This document shows positions 12,593-25,137 of a stretch of 64,000 nucleotides of DNA, piece after piece. Made by a program: the position numbers and the translations under genes. The notes below the pieces were generated by a model, which saw nothing but the letters and a program-made list of their open reading frames with translations, was not told where the DNA came from and did no database searches. Where the stretch lies: positions 37,141,341-37,205,340 of the forward strand of contig NC_081844.1 in assembly GCF_963259705.1 (NCBI RefSeq), in the 5' to 3' direction. The first letter of the stretch is position 1. Each line of letters starts with the position of its first letter. Origin of the DNA: Myotis daubentonii. Lineage: Eukaryota > Chordata > Mammalia > Chiroptera > Vespertilionidae.

Positions 12593-13142
12593 CTTGGGGT
12601 ACTCTTTCTCTAGGATAATCTCCAGGAGTTTACTGACTCTGCAAATAGTCTAGTGGCCAAAGACATAGAGCAATAAATAGAAAGAACTGTGGGATCTGAA
12701 ACTAGAGATGAGGTGAGAGCTGACATCTGGAACCCCAGAACCTGCCCTGGAGAAGCATGTCATTCCACCTTGGGCAGCTCCTCAGTGTATAACCCATTTG
12801 CATTTTGGGGTGGCCTAAAGCCCACCCATCGCCATGCAAGGACTTTTGGTTAAGGTCTTAGTCAGGCCTGGTACAAGGATAATGATATTTGTGACAGTGA
12901 CTGAAATGGGCTGAATGGAGGTTGGATCCATTTGTGGGAGGTGCACAGTACATGGAGACACATGGTCTAATTGGGGGTGGAAAGGGACTTATGGGGTTGG
13001 GACACTTAGGGATTAATGATGCCCAGAAAGGCTGCTGATCCTGACCACAGATTAGACCACACAAAGAGTAGGGTAAGTAGAAGCCTTGCTAGGAAAGCCA
13101 CGACTCCTAAAGGCAAGCCAGCATCCACCCCAAACTCCCTTG

Positions 13143-13350
13143 CCAAGTGTGTGCATGTGTGAATGCATGCACATGCATGTTTATGTCTCTGTGTATGCCT
13201 GTATGTTTGTGTGTGTGTGTCTGTGTGCATGCATGCACAGTGCATGTTTATGTGCATGTATGTGCGCATGTTTGTGCACCTTTGTGTGTGCATATGTGCA
13301 TGTCTATTCATATGTGTCCAAACATGTGTGTGCATGCATATGTGTATGTG
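13143..13350. repeat. TG/CA-rich alternating purine-pyrimidine tract, copy 1
   Basis: A long stretch of tgcatg, tgtgtg and catatg steps, with potential for Z-DNA. It shares a 29-bp identical start and later blocks with the tract at 13571-13730. Confidence 0.85.
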
Positions 13351-13570
13351 CCCTCATGCACTACAAGTTGCTGAGTGTTCTGGAAAGAAATTTCACCCAG
13401 CCAGTTTGGTGGGCCTCAGGGTTCTTTGCCAGTGAATGGCCACAGCACACCAAGCCCCAGTTTCACCCTGGAACATGTGGGGACACCCACTTCTCTTCAT
13501 AGCCCACTCTTCTTCACAGCTCATTGTTGCTCTGTTTGCTTTTCTCCAGACAGCCCTGCTTTATAGTGAT

Positions 13571-13730
13571 GTGTGAATGCATGCACATGCATGTTTATGC
13601 CTGTGTGTTTTCATGTGTACCTGTGTCTATGTATGCATGACTGTGTGCATGGCTGTGCAGTGCATGTTTATGTGCATGCATGTGTATATATGTGCATGAT
13701 TATGCACGTTTGTGTGTGCATATGTGGACT
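13571..13730. repeat. TG/CA-rich alternating purine-pyrimidine tract, copy 2
   Basis: It begins with the same gtgtgaatgcatgcacatgc phrase as 13157 and shares the cagtgcatgtttatgtgcat and tttgtgtgtgcatatgtg blocks in the same order, so it is a duplicate, not independent low complexity. Confidence 0.85.
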
Positions 13731-13739
13731 TGAGAAAAG

Positions 13740-16700
13740 GGGTGTCTTGTTGCCCAGGATCGTTGTGAGGGATCATCCACCTTGCAGTTTGGCTGGGAAT
13801 GCTGGCTTTGGGGCTTGGGAGCTAGAGGGACCAGGCCTGAGATCCTGGCTCAGCCACTTAGCAACGTGTGGCTCAGGGCAAAATTGACCTCTCTGAACCC
13901 GTTTCCTTAGATGTAAAACGGGGATATGAGTACCTGCTGGAGAAGTTTTGTGTGGTTGACAAGAAGAGGAATATAAAATGTGAAGCAGAGTTCATTGTAG
14001 GTGTGGCAGCCTCTCCTGTCCTCCTGCCCTTTCACAGATGGCACGTCTGGCCCAGGGTCACAGAGCACAGAGCCGGGACATGCTCAGGAGCTCATTGTCT
14101 CCACCACCCTTTGCCTGTCTCTAGAAATCTCTGCTCAGCTGTTTTTCCTGATCAAGACTGCCTTTATCAACCCTCCAAAGTCTTGGACTAAGAAGAAGTT
14201 GAGGTAATCAGCACATTTTCTTTCTCACTTTCCACTTCCAGTGGCCCCAAACTAGCAAAATCCCAGATCAGAATTAAGAAAGCGAAGACAGGGTAACATG
14301 GGCTCTTCTCAGAACCCATGATGGGCCAATGGTCCCCCAACCGCACATAGCCTGCAACTCCCTAAGGGTCTGCCAAACAGCAGCTCAGAGGCTGTGGCTG
14401 GCCCGCTGCTCTGCTTCTCCTTCCCCCTATCCCCGAATGCCCTCTCCCACGCAGTCACTCGGGCATTCATTGATTACTTACTGAACCCCTATATGGATAG
14501 GTGGCAACCTGGCACATGGCAGAGAACAGCCCCACACCCTCCCGGACCTCCCAGAGTTGACTATCCATGTCCCCCCACAATCACGACCCCCGTCTCAGCT
14601 ACAAGCAGTGAGGAAATGAGATGGAAAAGAAAAAGAACAGCAAGAAAGGCCAAGTTCCTTCAAGCTGCTCTGGGTTGCACCCAACAGCCCTCCATGTCAT
14701 TTCCAAAGCACTTCTTCAATCCTGGACTCAGGATCAGAAGGTAACTGAGTCAGGATCTAGCCCCAGCTGCCACCTGACTAAGTGCCCTTCCACCCCTCCC
14801 AGCAGGAGAAGATAGGAGAGTAAAACTCATCAATGGCATGCCCTCCCTCCTCCAAACCCCGGAGGCAGATCATTGAAACCCAGAAGAGAAAGCTATTCCT
14901 TCTCCCAGGTATGACTAAGACCATCTTTTTGACCAAACTGTAGACAGGCTCCTCTGAGTCCCTTTCAGTTAGGCCTCATCCTTGGGCTTCTGTGTCCATC
15001 CTTCCAGAGTTCAGTTTTAGCAAGTTTTAGTCCTGCTAAGTCAGTTTAGAGAGAATTCTCCACCCTCCGTATCTGATTACTCTCAATATCTGATCCAACT
15101 CTCACCCCCACCCTCCTCCAAGTGATATCTGAACACCTGGGCTGTCTTCAGCGAGTGCCCTCTTGGTCATCTAAGCAAGAATCCCCTACTGTTGACGGCT
15201 GCTCTTGGTAATTTCCATCCTCTGACCCTATTTGTCCTTGTATTAGGAGTTGAACCCACTTTCTCTCCCCTCTCTAGATATTCTTGATGTCTATCATGAT
15301 AGCCCTGAAGTCTCCCTTGCTGTTTTAACAAGTGTCGGAATAATTTTCCCTCTAACAGGTAATATTAAAAGTGAGCAGACAAATCGCTGCTCTGTTCGGG
15401 TGGCTCTGTTGAACACAGGTGCTTGCAGGTGAGTTTTATGAGCTGTCTAGCTGGCCAGCTTTTGGGGAACAATCATGAATATTGTTATCAATACAATCAT
15501 GACCAGGGAGTCATGACCAAGTGGAAGAGTCCAGGCTGTTGGATTTCTCTTTCAGGGAGAAGAATCTAGAGACATGGATAGAAGTCTCAGCAGCTCCAGG
15601 CACCAGCCTTGTTGCTGATCCCTCATCAGAATTGGACCATCAAAGCTGGACACCTGTTTACCGAGGACCTGACTTACAAATGGAGCCTGAGCTCATGGCC
15701 ATCTCCTGTCATCATGGGCCGCTATGGAACCTTGGGTATCTGGAGCTCTGGTTGGCTCTGGCCTGAAAATGAACAACCAGAGGTTGAGATGGCCTTGCCC
15801 TCTCTAAACAGGGACTCCTCCATGGGCCACACCCAGGAGGATTTGACTTTTCAGTCTGTGCCATTTGTAAGCACAACACTTGAGAACGAAAAGAAACCCC
15901 AACTCTCTGGCCCACTCCCTCATTTTGAGAGTTGGGAACTGAACCATTGGGTAGAATCCCTTGCCGAATGTCAGCCAGCAAATGTGTGGGCACAGCCAGG
16001 GCCAGGATCTAGGACTGGCACTAAGGACAGCTCCCTTTCCACCAAGCAGGAGCCCACAGCATCATCACCGAGGGGACTCCGAAATGGATTTCACAGTTAT
16101 TTTTCACCGTCGCACTTGGGAGAAAACTACCCTTCACTAAAGTTTTCTTTGTGGGAGGAGGAAAAAATAAGAACCCACAACTCAGCAGGGAATACAATTT
16201 TAAAAATAAGCCTCCGGTCCGTGCATTTAATGCCCGCCCCGTGGGGATCCTCGGCCCATAACTAGGAGCACAATGGCTTTTCTTGTTATGAATGAGTGTG
16301 AAGTGCCGGCAGAGGAAATAGGAAGCCCCCAATGTAGTCTGAATGGACCTGTGAACAGGGATAATAAAAGTTGTCCTGGATTTCCGTTACCACCAGGTGT
16401 TTCCGCCGGGACTTCTATTCATTCAGACTCGGGGATGGCCACGGGTGCCAAACCTTCTCGGGCCCTGACCCCGGCCCCTTGCTCCATTCCCCTGACCTCA
16501 CTGCCTCCACCAGAGGCCACTGGGCCTAGACCCCTGCATCTCAGTGATGGACACACTCTCACCCCTGGGACCCCAGCCATGGGATTTGTTCTAGAGTGAA
16601 GAAGAGGGCAAAGGCTGGGAGTGAAGAGGGGGTCACCAGATTCCAGGCCCCGCCCAGTTTGTTAAGAGAAGCTAATGAGAGGGAACCCAGGTGCCCGTGG

Positions 16701-19242
16701 AGACAGGTGGTCATGAACTATGGATAGCATGGTAGGGACTCAGGCCAGGCACCAGGAGGTCCCCAGCAGCAGGGAGAATTGGGCTAGAAGCTGAAAAGGA
16801 GGCCATTGGTGAGGGAGTGCTGAGAAACAGGGGCACATTGACACAGCTGGGGGCAGGTGCCCAAAGGCCTCCCCGGGATTCTGATACTAACTGGTCCTGT
16901 GATCTTGAGTGTATCACTCCCTCACCGAGCCTGCCCCTTAGATCCTGAGGCATTGCCCATCCAGGGCTATTTTCTGTGATCTGAAATCAGATTGTAAGAC
17001 AGGAATGCTTCTAACGAAGAGGGAAAAGGTGACTTTGGTCTCAGATGCCCACAAGAACCAGGCAGGAGCACAGAGGAGTGAGGTCGACCTGGTGTGAGAA
17101 GGGGAACTGTGGGAACAGAAGTCCAGCATGACCCAGGCCACAGGGCACGCACCTGCCTGCTGCCAGGTGAGGCCCACACCAAGGCAGCCTTCCTGTCACC
17201 AGATGCTGCGGAAGCCAATGGAATGGCGAGGCTGCATTTTAACTGTTTTAGTTCTGAAATGGGTGGGTGGGGGGGAGGGACTTATTCTCTTGAAGCAGAA
17301 AATGTGTCATAAATGACTTGGCTGTCTACATAATAGATGGTTTTACAAAACACACTAGCTGGATGGACAAGACATTTTGGACCAGCAATGGCCCCGACCC
17401 CTGCACAGGGAGCCAGTCGCTCCTCCCCCATCACAAGTATGAAGGCCAATCTCCTCCAGGAAGCCTGTCATGAGTGCCCAACTTGGAAGGATACCACCTG
17501 GAATCCATGGGTAGCCGACCCCATGGTCATTAGAACATAGAAGTCGGGATCTCTCCATTCTGGCAGTATCACTATGGCAGGTGAAAGAACCACCAACTGG
17601 AAACCCCTAAGTCCTGCCTCATTTAGCCTCTCTTGATTCCATCTACAAGGCAGGTGGATGAGCCAGGAAATAAACATGTACTAAGAACCCGCCGGGAGGA
17701 CAGCAGCCCGCTGGAGAGCAAGTTCTGACTATGGACAGTCCAGGTGTCTGACGGCTGTCTTTATTAGTCACCTAAGGCCTTTGGTAATTAGCAATTAGAG
17801 TTACGCATCATAACATCCAAAATAATGTACATCTTCGCTTCCTCCAGGCAACAATGATGATGATAAAAATGGTGATGGTGATGTTGATGCTACGCAGATA
17901 AAGCTTCAGAGCAAACACAGAGCCATATATTTCTCACATCAGATGTTTTATTTTGGGTCTAACAACTGCATGATGTAAGAAGGGTGTGTACTATCGGACA
18001 GGTAAGAGCATGGGGACTCATAGAAGCATGAGGGTCATATGTGTGTCAGAGGTCTCATAACGAGTAAGTGGCAGAGACGATCTTTCGCTTCCTCAACCTA
18101 GAAAGTCAGGTCTGCAAAGGATGGGCATCACCCCGGAGGTGCTGAGCAGCTGAATGTTGTTGTCTTCACTGCAGAAATCTGTTGCGCTCTAAACACCCCC
18201 AGGACTGGATGACTTTAGTGTTTCTTATAGCAAGCATGGGACCCCTGGTCTCCCTCCAGCTCCTTGAGAAGCTATAAGCAGGCCTAGGGCTGGGACCTGA
18301 AGCATGGCCATATGTCCTCCCCTCTCCATCCTTCAGTCTGCACACGAGCTGGGCGCGACACAAAGCAGGTGAGGAGTATGGTGGGAACAAGAGTGCCACA
18401 CTGGAGGGCAGAAATCTGTGTCAGACTACAAGCTGTGTGGTCCTAGACAAACACCTTCCCTTCTGACCCTCAGTTTCCTCACCTGTGAAATAAGGGAATT
18501 AACGGCATCATTTTTGTATTTCCTTCAGTTTTATTACTGGATGGTTCTACTCCAGAGCTCTTTGGGGCCCACTGACCCCTTCTGGAAGCCCAGTCAGTGC
18601 AGGCTGCTAAGAAGCCATCCCCTCACCTGGAAGAAGAAACTGAGAGCAGAAAGCAGGTAGTGCTCTGACTAGGGATCTTTCCCCTCTGTGCTTAGCCATC
18701 CAAATTCAGTTCAGGGCTCTGGATTGGAGCAGCCATGCAGCAGCCACCCCTCTTATCCCCACTGGCTCCAGCTCTCTCCTTCCCCAAGGCTGTCTCCCAC
18801 ACCCTTTCTACTGCCAAACCACATCACTTGCAGTTTTGCAATTTCCAAACTGAGCTCATACTCTCACTTTCCAGAAATCTCCACAGGCAGCAACCAGGAC
18901 AGCCCCAGCCCCCGTCCCTCCCAGGCTCCCCTTGGCCTAGCTATATGGGTGTTGGCCATAGACTTCCTTCTGATCTGCATGCTTTTCCAAAGGGGAGGAT
19001 GGGAGGCAGGGAGGACAGGTGGGTTGAGGTTACCATGGGTTCATGCAGATAGTTTTGCACCTGGGCTTCTGGTGTGGCCTGTGGTTGTTGCCAGGGCTGC
19101 CAGGTGGCTGAACCAGCAACAAATCAACCACCCCCGGGCTGAGTTTTCAGTCATGGAATCCCCTTGGGAGAGGGTCTGCTGGTAAGATGGCTGCTTTCAT
19201 GAGTTTGGGGTGGGGAGGGGAGTAAATAGACGGGAGAATCAG
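13740..19242. other. Gene-free region with low repeat content
   Basis: Apart from a MIR relic at 13845-13960 and an L2-like phrase at 14455-14520, few repeats are recognised. A 218-codon frame at 15609-16265 has no recognised domain and no intron signals I can defend. 16170-16400 and 17750-17860 look like candidate conserved non-coding blocks. Confidence 0.4.
13845..13960. repeat. MIR relic
   Basis: Core phrases ctggctcagccacttagcaa and cgtttccttagatgtaaaac. Confidence 0.65.
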
Positions 19243-19615
19243 TGTCTTAGTCCATTCAGCTGCTCTCACAAGTTACCATAGACCTGGCAGCTTAAACAAC
19301 AAAATGTATTTCTCACAGTTCTGGGGACTCCCCAGCCTAGGGCCAGAAGTGCTTGGTTGATCTCATGGCTGGTAAGAACGCGCTTCCTGGTTTGTAGACA
19401 GAGGTCTTCTCGCTGGGTCCTCACATGGTGGGAAGCGGAAAGGGGAAGCAAGCTCCCTCATGTGTCTTCTTCCTCTTTTTCTAAGGGCACTCATCCCATC
19501 CTGAGGCCTCCACCCTCATGACCTCATCACCTCCCAAAGGCCCACCTCCTCATATCATCTTGCTGGGGGATGGGAGGGGAGAAGAATTTCAATATATGAA
19601 TTTATGGGAGACACA
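19243..19615 (-). mobile_element. ERVL-MaLR (MLT1/MST-type) LTR relic
   Basis: Reads from gtcttagtccattcagctgc through ttctcacagttctggggact, tctaagggcactcatcccat, and cctcatgacctcatcacctc to a tatgaatttatgggagacac end. This is nearly a complete solo LTR in reverse orientation. It has no internal retroviral genes. Confidence 0.8.
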
Positions 19616-19787
19616 AAGAGGCAAATCACTCATTCCAATGGCACAGTTGAGAAAGAGTTCTGGTCTGGCTCCTGACAAGACAGAGGATGAAATCAGCAGG
19701 GAAAGATCCACACCATAGTCTCTCCCCCCACCCCACCCTGTACATCTTCATAACAGTTATCAAGTTATCACCCCTGAAGGGATCTTG

Positions 19788-19972
19788 CTTATTTTTAAAA
19801 TATATTTTTATTGATTTCAGAGAGGAAGGGAGAGGGAAGAGAGATAGAAACATCAATGAGAGAGAATCACTGATCGGCTGCCTCTTCAACCCCAGCATAT
19901 GCCCCTGACTGGAATGGAACCCAGGGACCCTTCCATCCACAGGCCAACACTCTATCCACTGTTTCACTTTCT
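19788..19972 (-). mobile_element. Ves SINE, 3' part
   Basis: The minus-strand tail shows as tatttttattgatttcagag on the plus strand, followed by the spacer with cagcatatgcccctgactgg and a degraded tRNA-like head ending near actctatccactg. No clear TSD is seen. Confidence 0.82.
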
Positions 19973-20323
19973 GCTTCTTCTCACTAGAAAGAAAGCACCA
20001 TGGGAGCAGGTCATTGTTTGTCACATCTGCCACTGTGTTTCCAGGCCTAGATGGGCATCATGCTGGTCCTCATGGGACCTTCCTTATACTCTCTGTTCTC
20101 TTGCAGTGGGTCCTCAGTAGATGGTTTGGTGAATGAAGAACAAACCCTTGTTATCATTATCCTCAAGTAAACAAAATAGAGGCTCAGAGAGGTCAAGTTC
20201 CTTGCCAATGACAAACATCTAGTAAGAGAGGGAAGATCCCATCCCAGGTCTAGGGAACCCTAGTCCATTAACAGTCTCGTGCATCATGAGACTTGCTTCA
20301 TTGTCTCAAGCCCACATCAGATG

Positions 20324-20353
20324 CCTCCTCCTCCTCCTCCTCCTCCTCCTCCT
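20324..20353. repeat. (CCT)n microsatellite
   Basis: Ten uninterrupted CCT triplets. Confidence 0.95.
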
Positions 20354-21794
20354 AGAAGCTTGCTTAGCTCTCCTGAGCCCAAAAGAGTCAAGGAGGTTGC
20401 ACTACCCTTGTGGCTTAGCATGCACCACCAACACTCTGCATTTTAGTTAGGAGTTTTCCATCTTGTTTCCTTCTCTATTTTGGAGTTCAGTTCCATAAAT
20501 ATTTGTTGAGATCCACATGCATAGATGGAATACTGGATAGATTCTATTTCCCTGGGCCCAGCTATGGTTGGCTCCCTGACCCACCCTGCGAGTCAGCACT
20601 TGGGGGCAGTGGTTGTGTCTCTCTCATCCCCATTCAGTACCTGTGTGGAACTGAACTTCATCTTCTGCTCCCTTTCTTGGTGCCCCACCTGCCTCGTAGG
20701 TTTCTTCTGCAGGGAGTCCTCAGCTGGTCCAGTCCTGGGCCTATTTCCCTTAAGAACAAAGTTCCCACTTTTCTGCAGGCCCAAGGCAGAGCTAACTCCT
20801 GCTTTAAGGGAGGTGCACAGAGGAGCCTTCCTTTCCAGATTATCTCTCTTTCCAGGGAGTAGAGGCTGGAGATTGGTTGCTGGGGTCCAGTCAGAGCCCC
20901 TGACTTTTACATGTTGAGTCTGGGAAGAGACTATGGTGAAAGTTTCAAATGAGGGAATGCCTCCTTCTCCACCAGGCTCTCTCCCTCCAGACTACTCCAT
21001 ATCCCAAGCGCCAGGGCCTGGGTTCCTGGGCCCACACGGCCACCTCTCAGCTGCTGTGCCTCACGGGACCTTCCTTATACTCTCTGTTCTCTTGTGAATG
21101 GGCCCTGCGCCCTTCCTCACCTTCCTTCTTGCTTCCTCTACTCAGTTAAACAGTGGAAACTCACTCAGATCACACAAAGGCCACAGTTACTGTTGCGGGG
21201 CTCCCGGTTGGAGGGTCTCCATCTCATCCTCCATCAGCCCAGGCAGAGAGGCCTCGTGAGCTCTCACCCAGCTCCATCACGTACAATGGCCAGTGGCTGA
21301 AATTCATTGAGTCCCAATATTGCCAACTATAACATAGAAATAACCATTCATATTTCACATGGTTGTTGGGAGACCTGGGCGGGGGGGGGAGAGGAAATGC
21401 CTAGCTCAGGTCTTTCTAAGCACAGTCTTCTTCAGAAAATGGAAATAAATAATTCCTAATGTGTGATGTGGGGTCAGGATTAAATGGGGTGATGCATTTG
21501 AAGTTAGCAGAGTTTTCCCTACATAGTTGAGTCTTAATAAATGGCAGTTACTGTCGTTGATAAAGGCAGTAGGTGGAAGCTGCTGTTAATTCTGTGGTCT
21601 CTATAGAAGGGGACAACCTGAGCACCCAGGGCAGGGATGGCCCTATTCATATTGGCTGCTTCCTGCCCTCAAAGCAGGTGGGGGAGGGGGACTTGCAGCG
21701 CTCTGGCACCTCATCTTGCTATTGCACTGAGTATGTCATCCCATTTGCTCCTCGTGGGGAGGCAGGGTTTAGTAGAAAATAAATGCCTTGATTT

Positions 21795-21910
21795 TGGAAT
21801 CTGACAGGCCTGGTTTGAAATCCGTATTTTACCACTCGCTAGCTGTGCAATCTTTGGCAAGTTATTTAATCCCATTGATCCTCCATTTCCTCATTTGCAA
21901 AACAAGGTCA
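21795..21910. repeat. MIR relic
   Basis: Core phrases accactcgctagctgtgcaa and ccatttcctcatttgcaaaa. Confidence 0.65.
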
Positions 21911-23204
21911 TAAGGAAAGATTTCACAAAGGAGCCATCATGTGACTTGAAACTGGAAGGATGCGTAAGATTTGGAGAAATGGAGAGGAGGAGGCCTACAG
22001 GCGGGTGGGGAGAGGGAGAGAGGAACAGCAGCCTTGCTGGTCGGAAGGCAGGGGAGAGCCAGGTCATGGAACCCTTGGCGGCCAGACAGGCAGGACTTCT
22101 CAGCAGGCAAAAGAGAAGCACGGAAGGTTTGAGGAAGAAAGAGGCCACCTGCTCTGAGCCTCTTGGCCGGTGTTGGGAGTGATCTCACGTTACTGCAGGT
22201 CATGCTACGGTTTCTGGGAAGACAGAGATCCCACCTGTAGCACCTGCAATGGGGGATCCATTCTTGGCAGAGTGAGTCAGGAGCCCGGTTGTCTCATGTT
22301 TGTTCATGCCTCTCTACAGGTATGCGCAGCTTGGGCATGGACTTGGCTGGCTGGGATCTTTTTCTCATTATTCCTATCACATTGTCAATGCCAAGGAAAG
22401 CAGAGAAAAGCAGACCAAGTCCCAGGAATGTGCAAAGGATGGTCGTGAGGAGTGAGCAAGCGGAATCCCTTTAGCCAGGTGGAAATAAACAGTCATGCTG
22501 GTGTCAGTGGACACTGTAGTGCTGAAGTGGAGGATTCAGGTTTAGGGAAAGTTAGTAAAATGAACACTGCTCTTGGAGCCAAAGGGCCTCATGGAATTCT
22601 GACTCCAGGACTTACCGGGCACGTGGATTTAGGGAACTTCCTTGGTCCCGTGGACATTAGTTCTTCACATCTGTAAACAGGATAATGGGATAATGGGATA
22701 CGAGACCCATAGGGAAGTTGTCAAAGTGGAATGGGATATGGACACGAAAGAGCTTTATATACGCAGTAGAAATAGCGAGTGTCATGCTTCTTGAGTTCTA
22801 GGATTGATTTTCTTGACCTGATCACGCTCTTCTTGCTCAAGGTCATCATCCATTGGCCCTCACTGTTGTCTCTTCTGCACTCCCAGGGTGTGGGGAAGGT
22901 GTAGCTGCGGGGATGGGGTGCTGGAGCAGGTCCGGGAGCCTTCTCACCCAGGTCAGGCCTTGTTCCTGGGCAGTGGTTGGAGGGAGAGTCCAGGGAGCCA
23001 GGCTGGGTTTCACTGCACCCAGGCCTGCATTTGCCAAGGGGCCCAGCCCAGTGCTCAGCCATATCTGCTGTCCCTTTTTCTGTATTCTAAAGACACTCTC
23101 ACCTGTGCCACCCTCAGAGGAAATAGCAGAGTGATCTGAACATAGTAGGATGGCCCTACAGAGATGGGGGAACGAAAACCCAGATTCAAAAAATGGCTGG
23201 GATG

Positions 23205-23417
23205 CCTCGCTAGGGTGGCTCAGTGGTTGAGCATTGACCTATGAACCCGGAGGTTGCGGTTCAATTCCCAGTCAGGGCATATGCCTGGGTTGCTGGTTCG
23301 ATCCCCAGTGGGGGGCATGCAGGAGGCAGTCAATCAATGATTCTCTCTCATCATTGATGTTTCTATCTCTCTCTCCCTCTCCTTCCTCTCTGAAATCAAT
23401 GATAAAAAAAGAAAAAC
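23205..23417 (+). mobile_element. Ves SINE with 11-bp TSD
   Basis: Flanked by tggctgggatg at 23194-23204 and 23418-23428. The head is tggctcagtggttgagcatt and box B ggttcaattcccagtcaggg; the tail is atcaatgataaaaaaag. Confidence 0.92.
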
Positions 23418-23986
23418 TGGCTGGGATGGGCTCACCCCTCAGGAGCTACAGGGCCTGGAGTGGGACACCAGCACTGACAAAGACAGGGGACACCTGTCCT
23501 GGCACAGTGCCCCAGGTCGGAGGAAGGTCACCCAGGAGCCAGACACAGGCTCCAGGCAAGCTGCCTATAAATATCGCTGGGATCTGTCCCGCACACTCCC
23601 GGCCGCCGTGGACAGGGTGGTGTGCACAAGCCCGGGGTACAATGAATGGGGATTGTTACGCAGGAGATGGCTTGTATTCATCTGCACTGCTTGGGCCTGC
23701 GCCAGCCCCTTTTCTCCAAGCAATTCCATTTTGGCTATTGTGCCGATTATGGCTGATCATTATCTTGGTTGTTTATCCAGTTGCTGTATAGATTGACTTT
23801 CTGAATGTCAGGGTTTGGCTGTTTCCATAACAGGAAGCTGCTTGCTGTCTTACTGTGTTAAGAAACTCCAGTCTACACAATAGAATCCCAAGAAAACCCT
23901 AAACACTCCATTTGTCGGGGGAGCCTCATTGAATCCTGCTCTTATTGTTTCTTTTATAGGCTGAATCCTGTATTTACAGTCAGGGG

Positions 23987-23990
<4 letters not shown>

Positions 23991-24032
<42 letters not shown>
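23991..24032. repeat. (GT)21 microsatellite
   Basis: Uninterrupted GT run. Confidence 0.98.
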
Positions 24033-24034
<2 letters not shown>

Positions 24035-24809
24035 AGGATATCATGCCTGGCTTTTCACTTTCCACGTTTTTCCACCTGAACCTCAGCACAGATTAGGGTG
24101 CCAAGAATCCCCAGACATCGATCTGACCTACTAAAGCTGGAGGTCCGAGGGGTGGGGGTTGGGGAGGGGGGGACAAGCAGGACCCTGTGCCTGGAGAGTT
24201 TCCTCCTGGTTCTCATCGGGTTGCCTAGCCTTCAGAAGGAAGTTGGTGTTCGTGTTTCCATACCAAGGCCCAAACAGAACAACATTGAACCCAGGTGCCA
24301 AGATCCTTATGGAGGAAATCCGAGATCAAAAGGGAGGCATTCGGCCCTGTTTCTGTGTGTCACTATTATTTACTATCTTCTGAGGAGGTTTCCATGCCCA
24401 GGGGACCTCACTGGGCACCTGGTTAAATATCATGGACTCATTTTTTAATTGGATCGGGCTCTCCCTCCCTGTCCTCAGCTGCCAAAGAGCTTAGAGAAGA
24501 AATCAAGTGGAGAGCAGTTGGAGAATCTAGGTCTCCAAGGAGAGCTGCCTCCTTCAGAGCAGAGACTTGGGGCACCAGAGAATCAGGTACAATTGGAGCT
24601 TGGCCAGGAGCTCCTGGAGGGCACAAGCCTCCTCAGCCTAGTATCGGGCAGGTGAATGCCTGCCAACCTGAACTCTTAGGACCCTTATGAGCTTTCAGTC
24701 CTTGGGATTGCAGTTGTAGATAGAAAAACAGCTTGGATTCCTTGGGAGGAGAGTCTCCTGGTTATCTTTAAATTTGACACAGAAACCTCTGTTTTGGTTG
24801 AAGACTCTT

Positions 24810-25013
24810 TTTTACCAATATATTTTCATTGATTTCAGAGAGGAAGAGAGAGATAAAACATCAGTGATGAGAGAGAATCATTGATCTGCTGCCTCCTGCA
24901 TACCCCGCACTGGGATTTGGGAATGTGCCTGGCATGTGCCCCGACCAACCAGGAATCGAACCGTGACTTCCTGGTTCGTAGGGGGATGTTCAACCACTGG
25001 GCCACACCAGGCT
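24810..25013 (-). mobile_element. Ves SINE with 14-bp TSD
   Basis: Flanked by ggttgaagactctt (24796-24809) and ggttggagactctt (25014-25027), one mismatch. Tail, spacer and head are read in reverse (tttcattgatttcagagagg ... ttcaaccactgggccacacc). Confidence 0.9.
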
Positions 25014-25121
25014 GGTTGGAGACTCTTGGTGTTCTATGGATCAAACCATTTCCATCTTGTTCCACTCCCCTTCAGGGGCTCTCAGGGAAAAGAGCCCGGC
25101 GCTCTGTGATGAGAGCTGTTT

Positions 25122-25137
25122 AGCAGTAGAGGGCGCT
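25122..25137 (+). promoter_or_regulatory. CTCF-like motif
   Basis: Reads agcagtagagggcgct, a good match to the CTCF core, outside recognised repeats. Motif only. Confidence 0.35.

Larger units (their letters stand above)
19976..23193. other. Gene-free region
   Basis: Contains a MIR-like stretch at 20130-20250, the CCT microsatellite, a MIR at 21795-21910, a G-run near 21381, and a 36-bp phrase present twice (20068 and 21059). Confidence 0.4.

Noticed and set aside
15609..16265. 218-codon frame as a gene
   Set aside because: No recognisable domain, no Kozak or splice support I can defend; probably chance.
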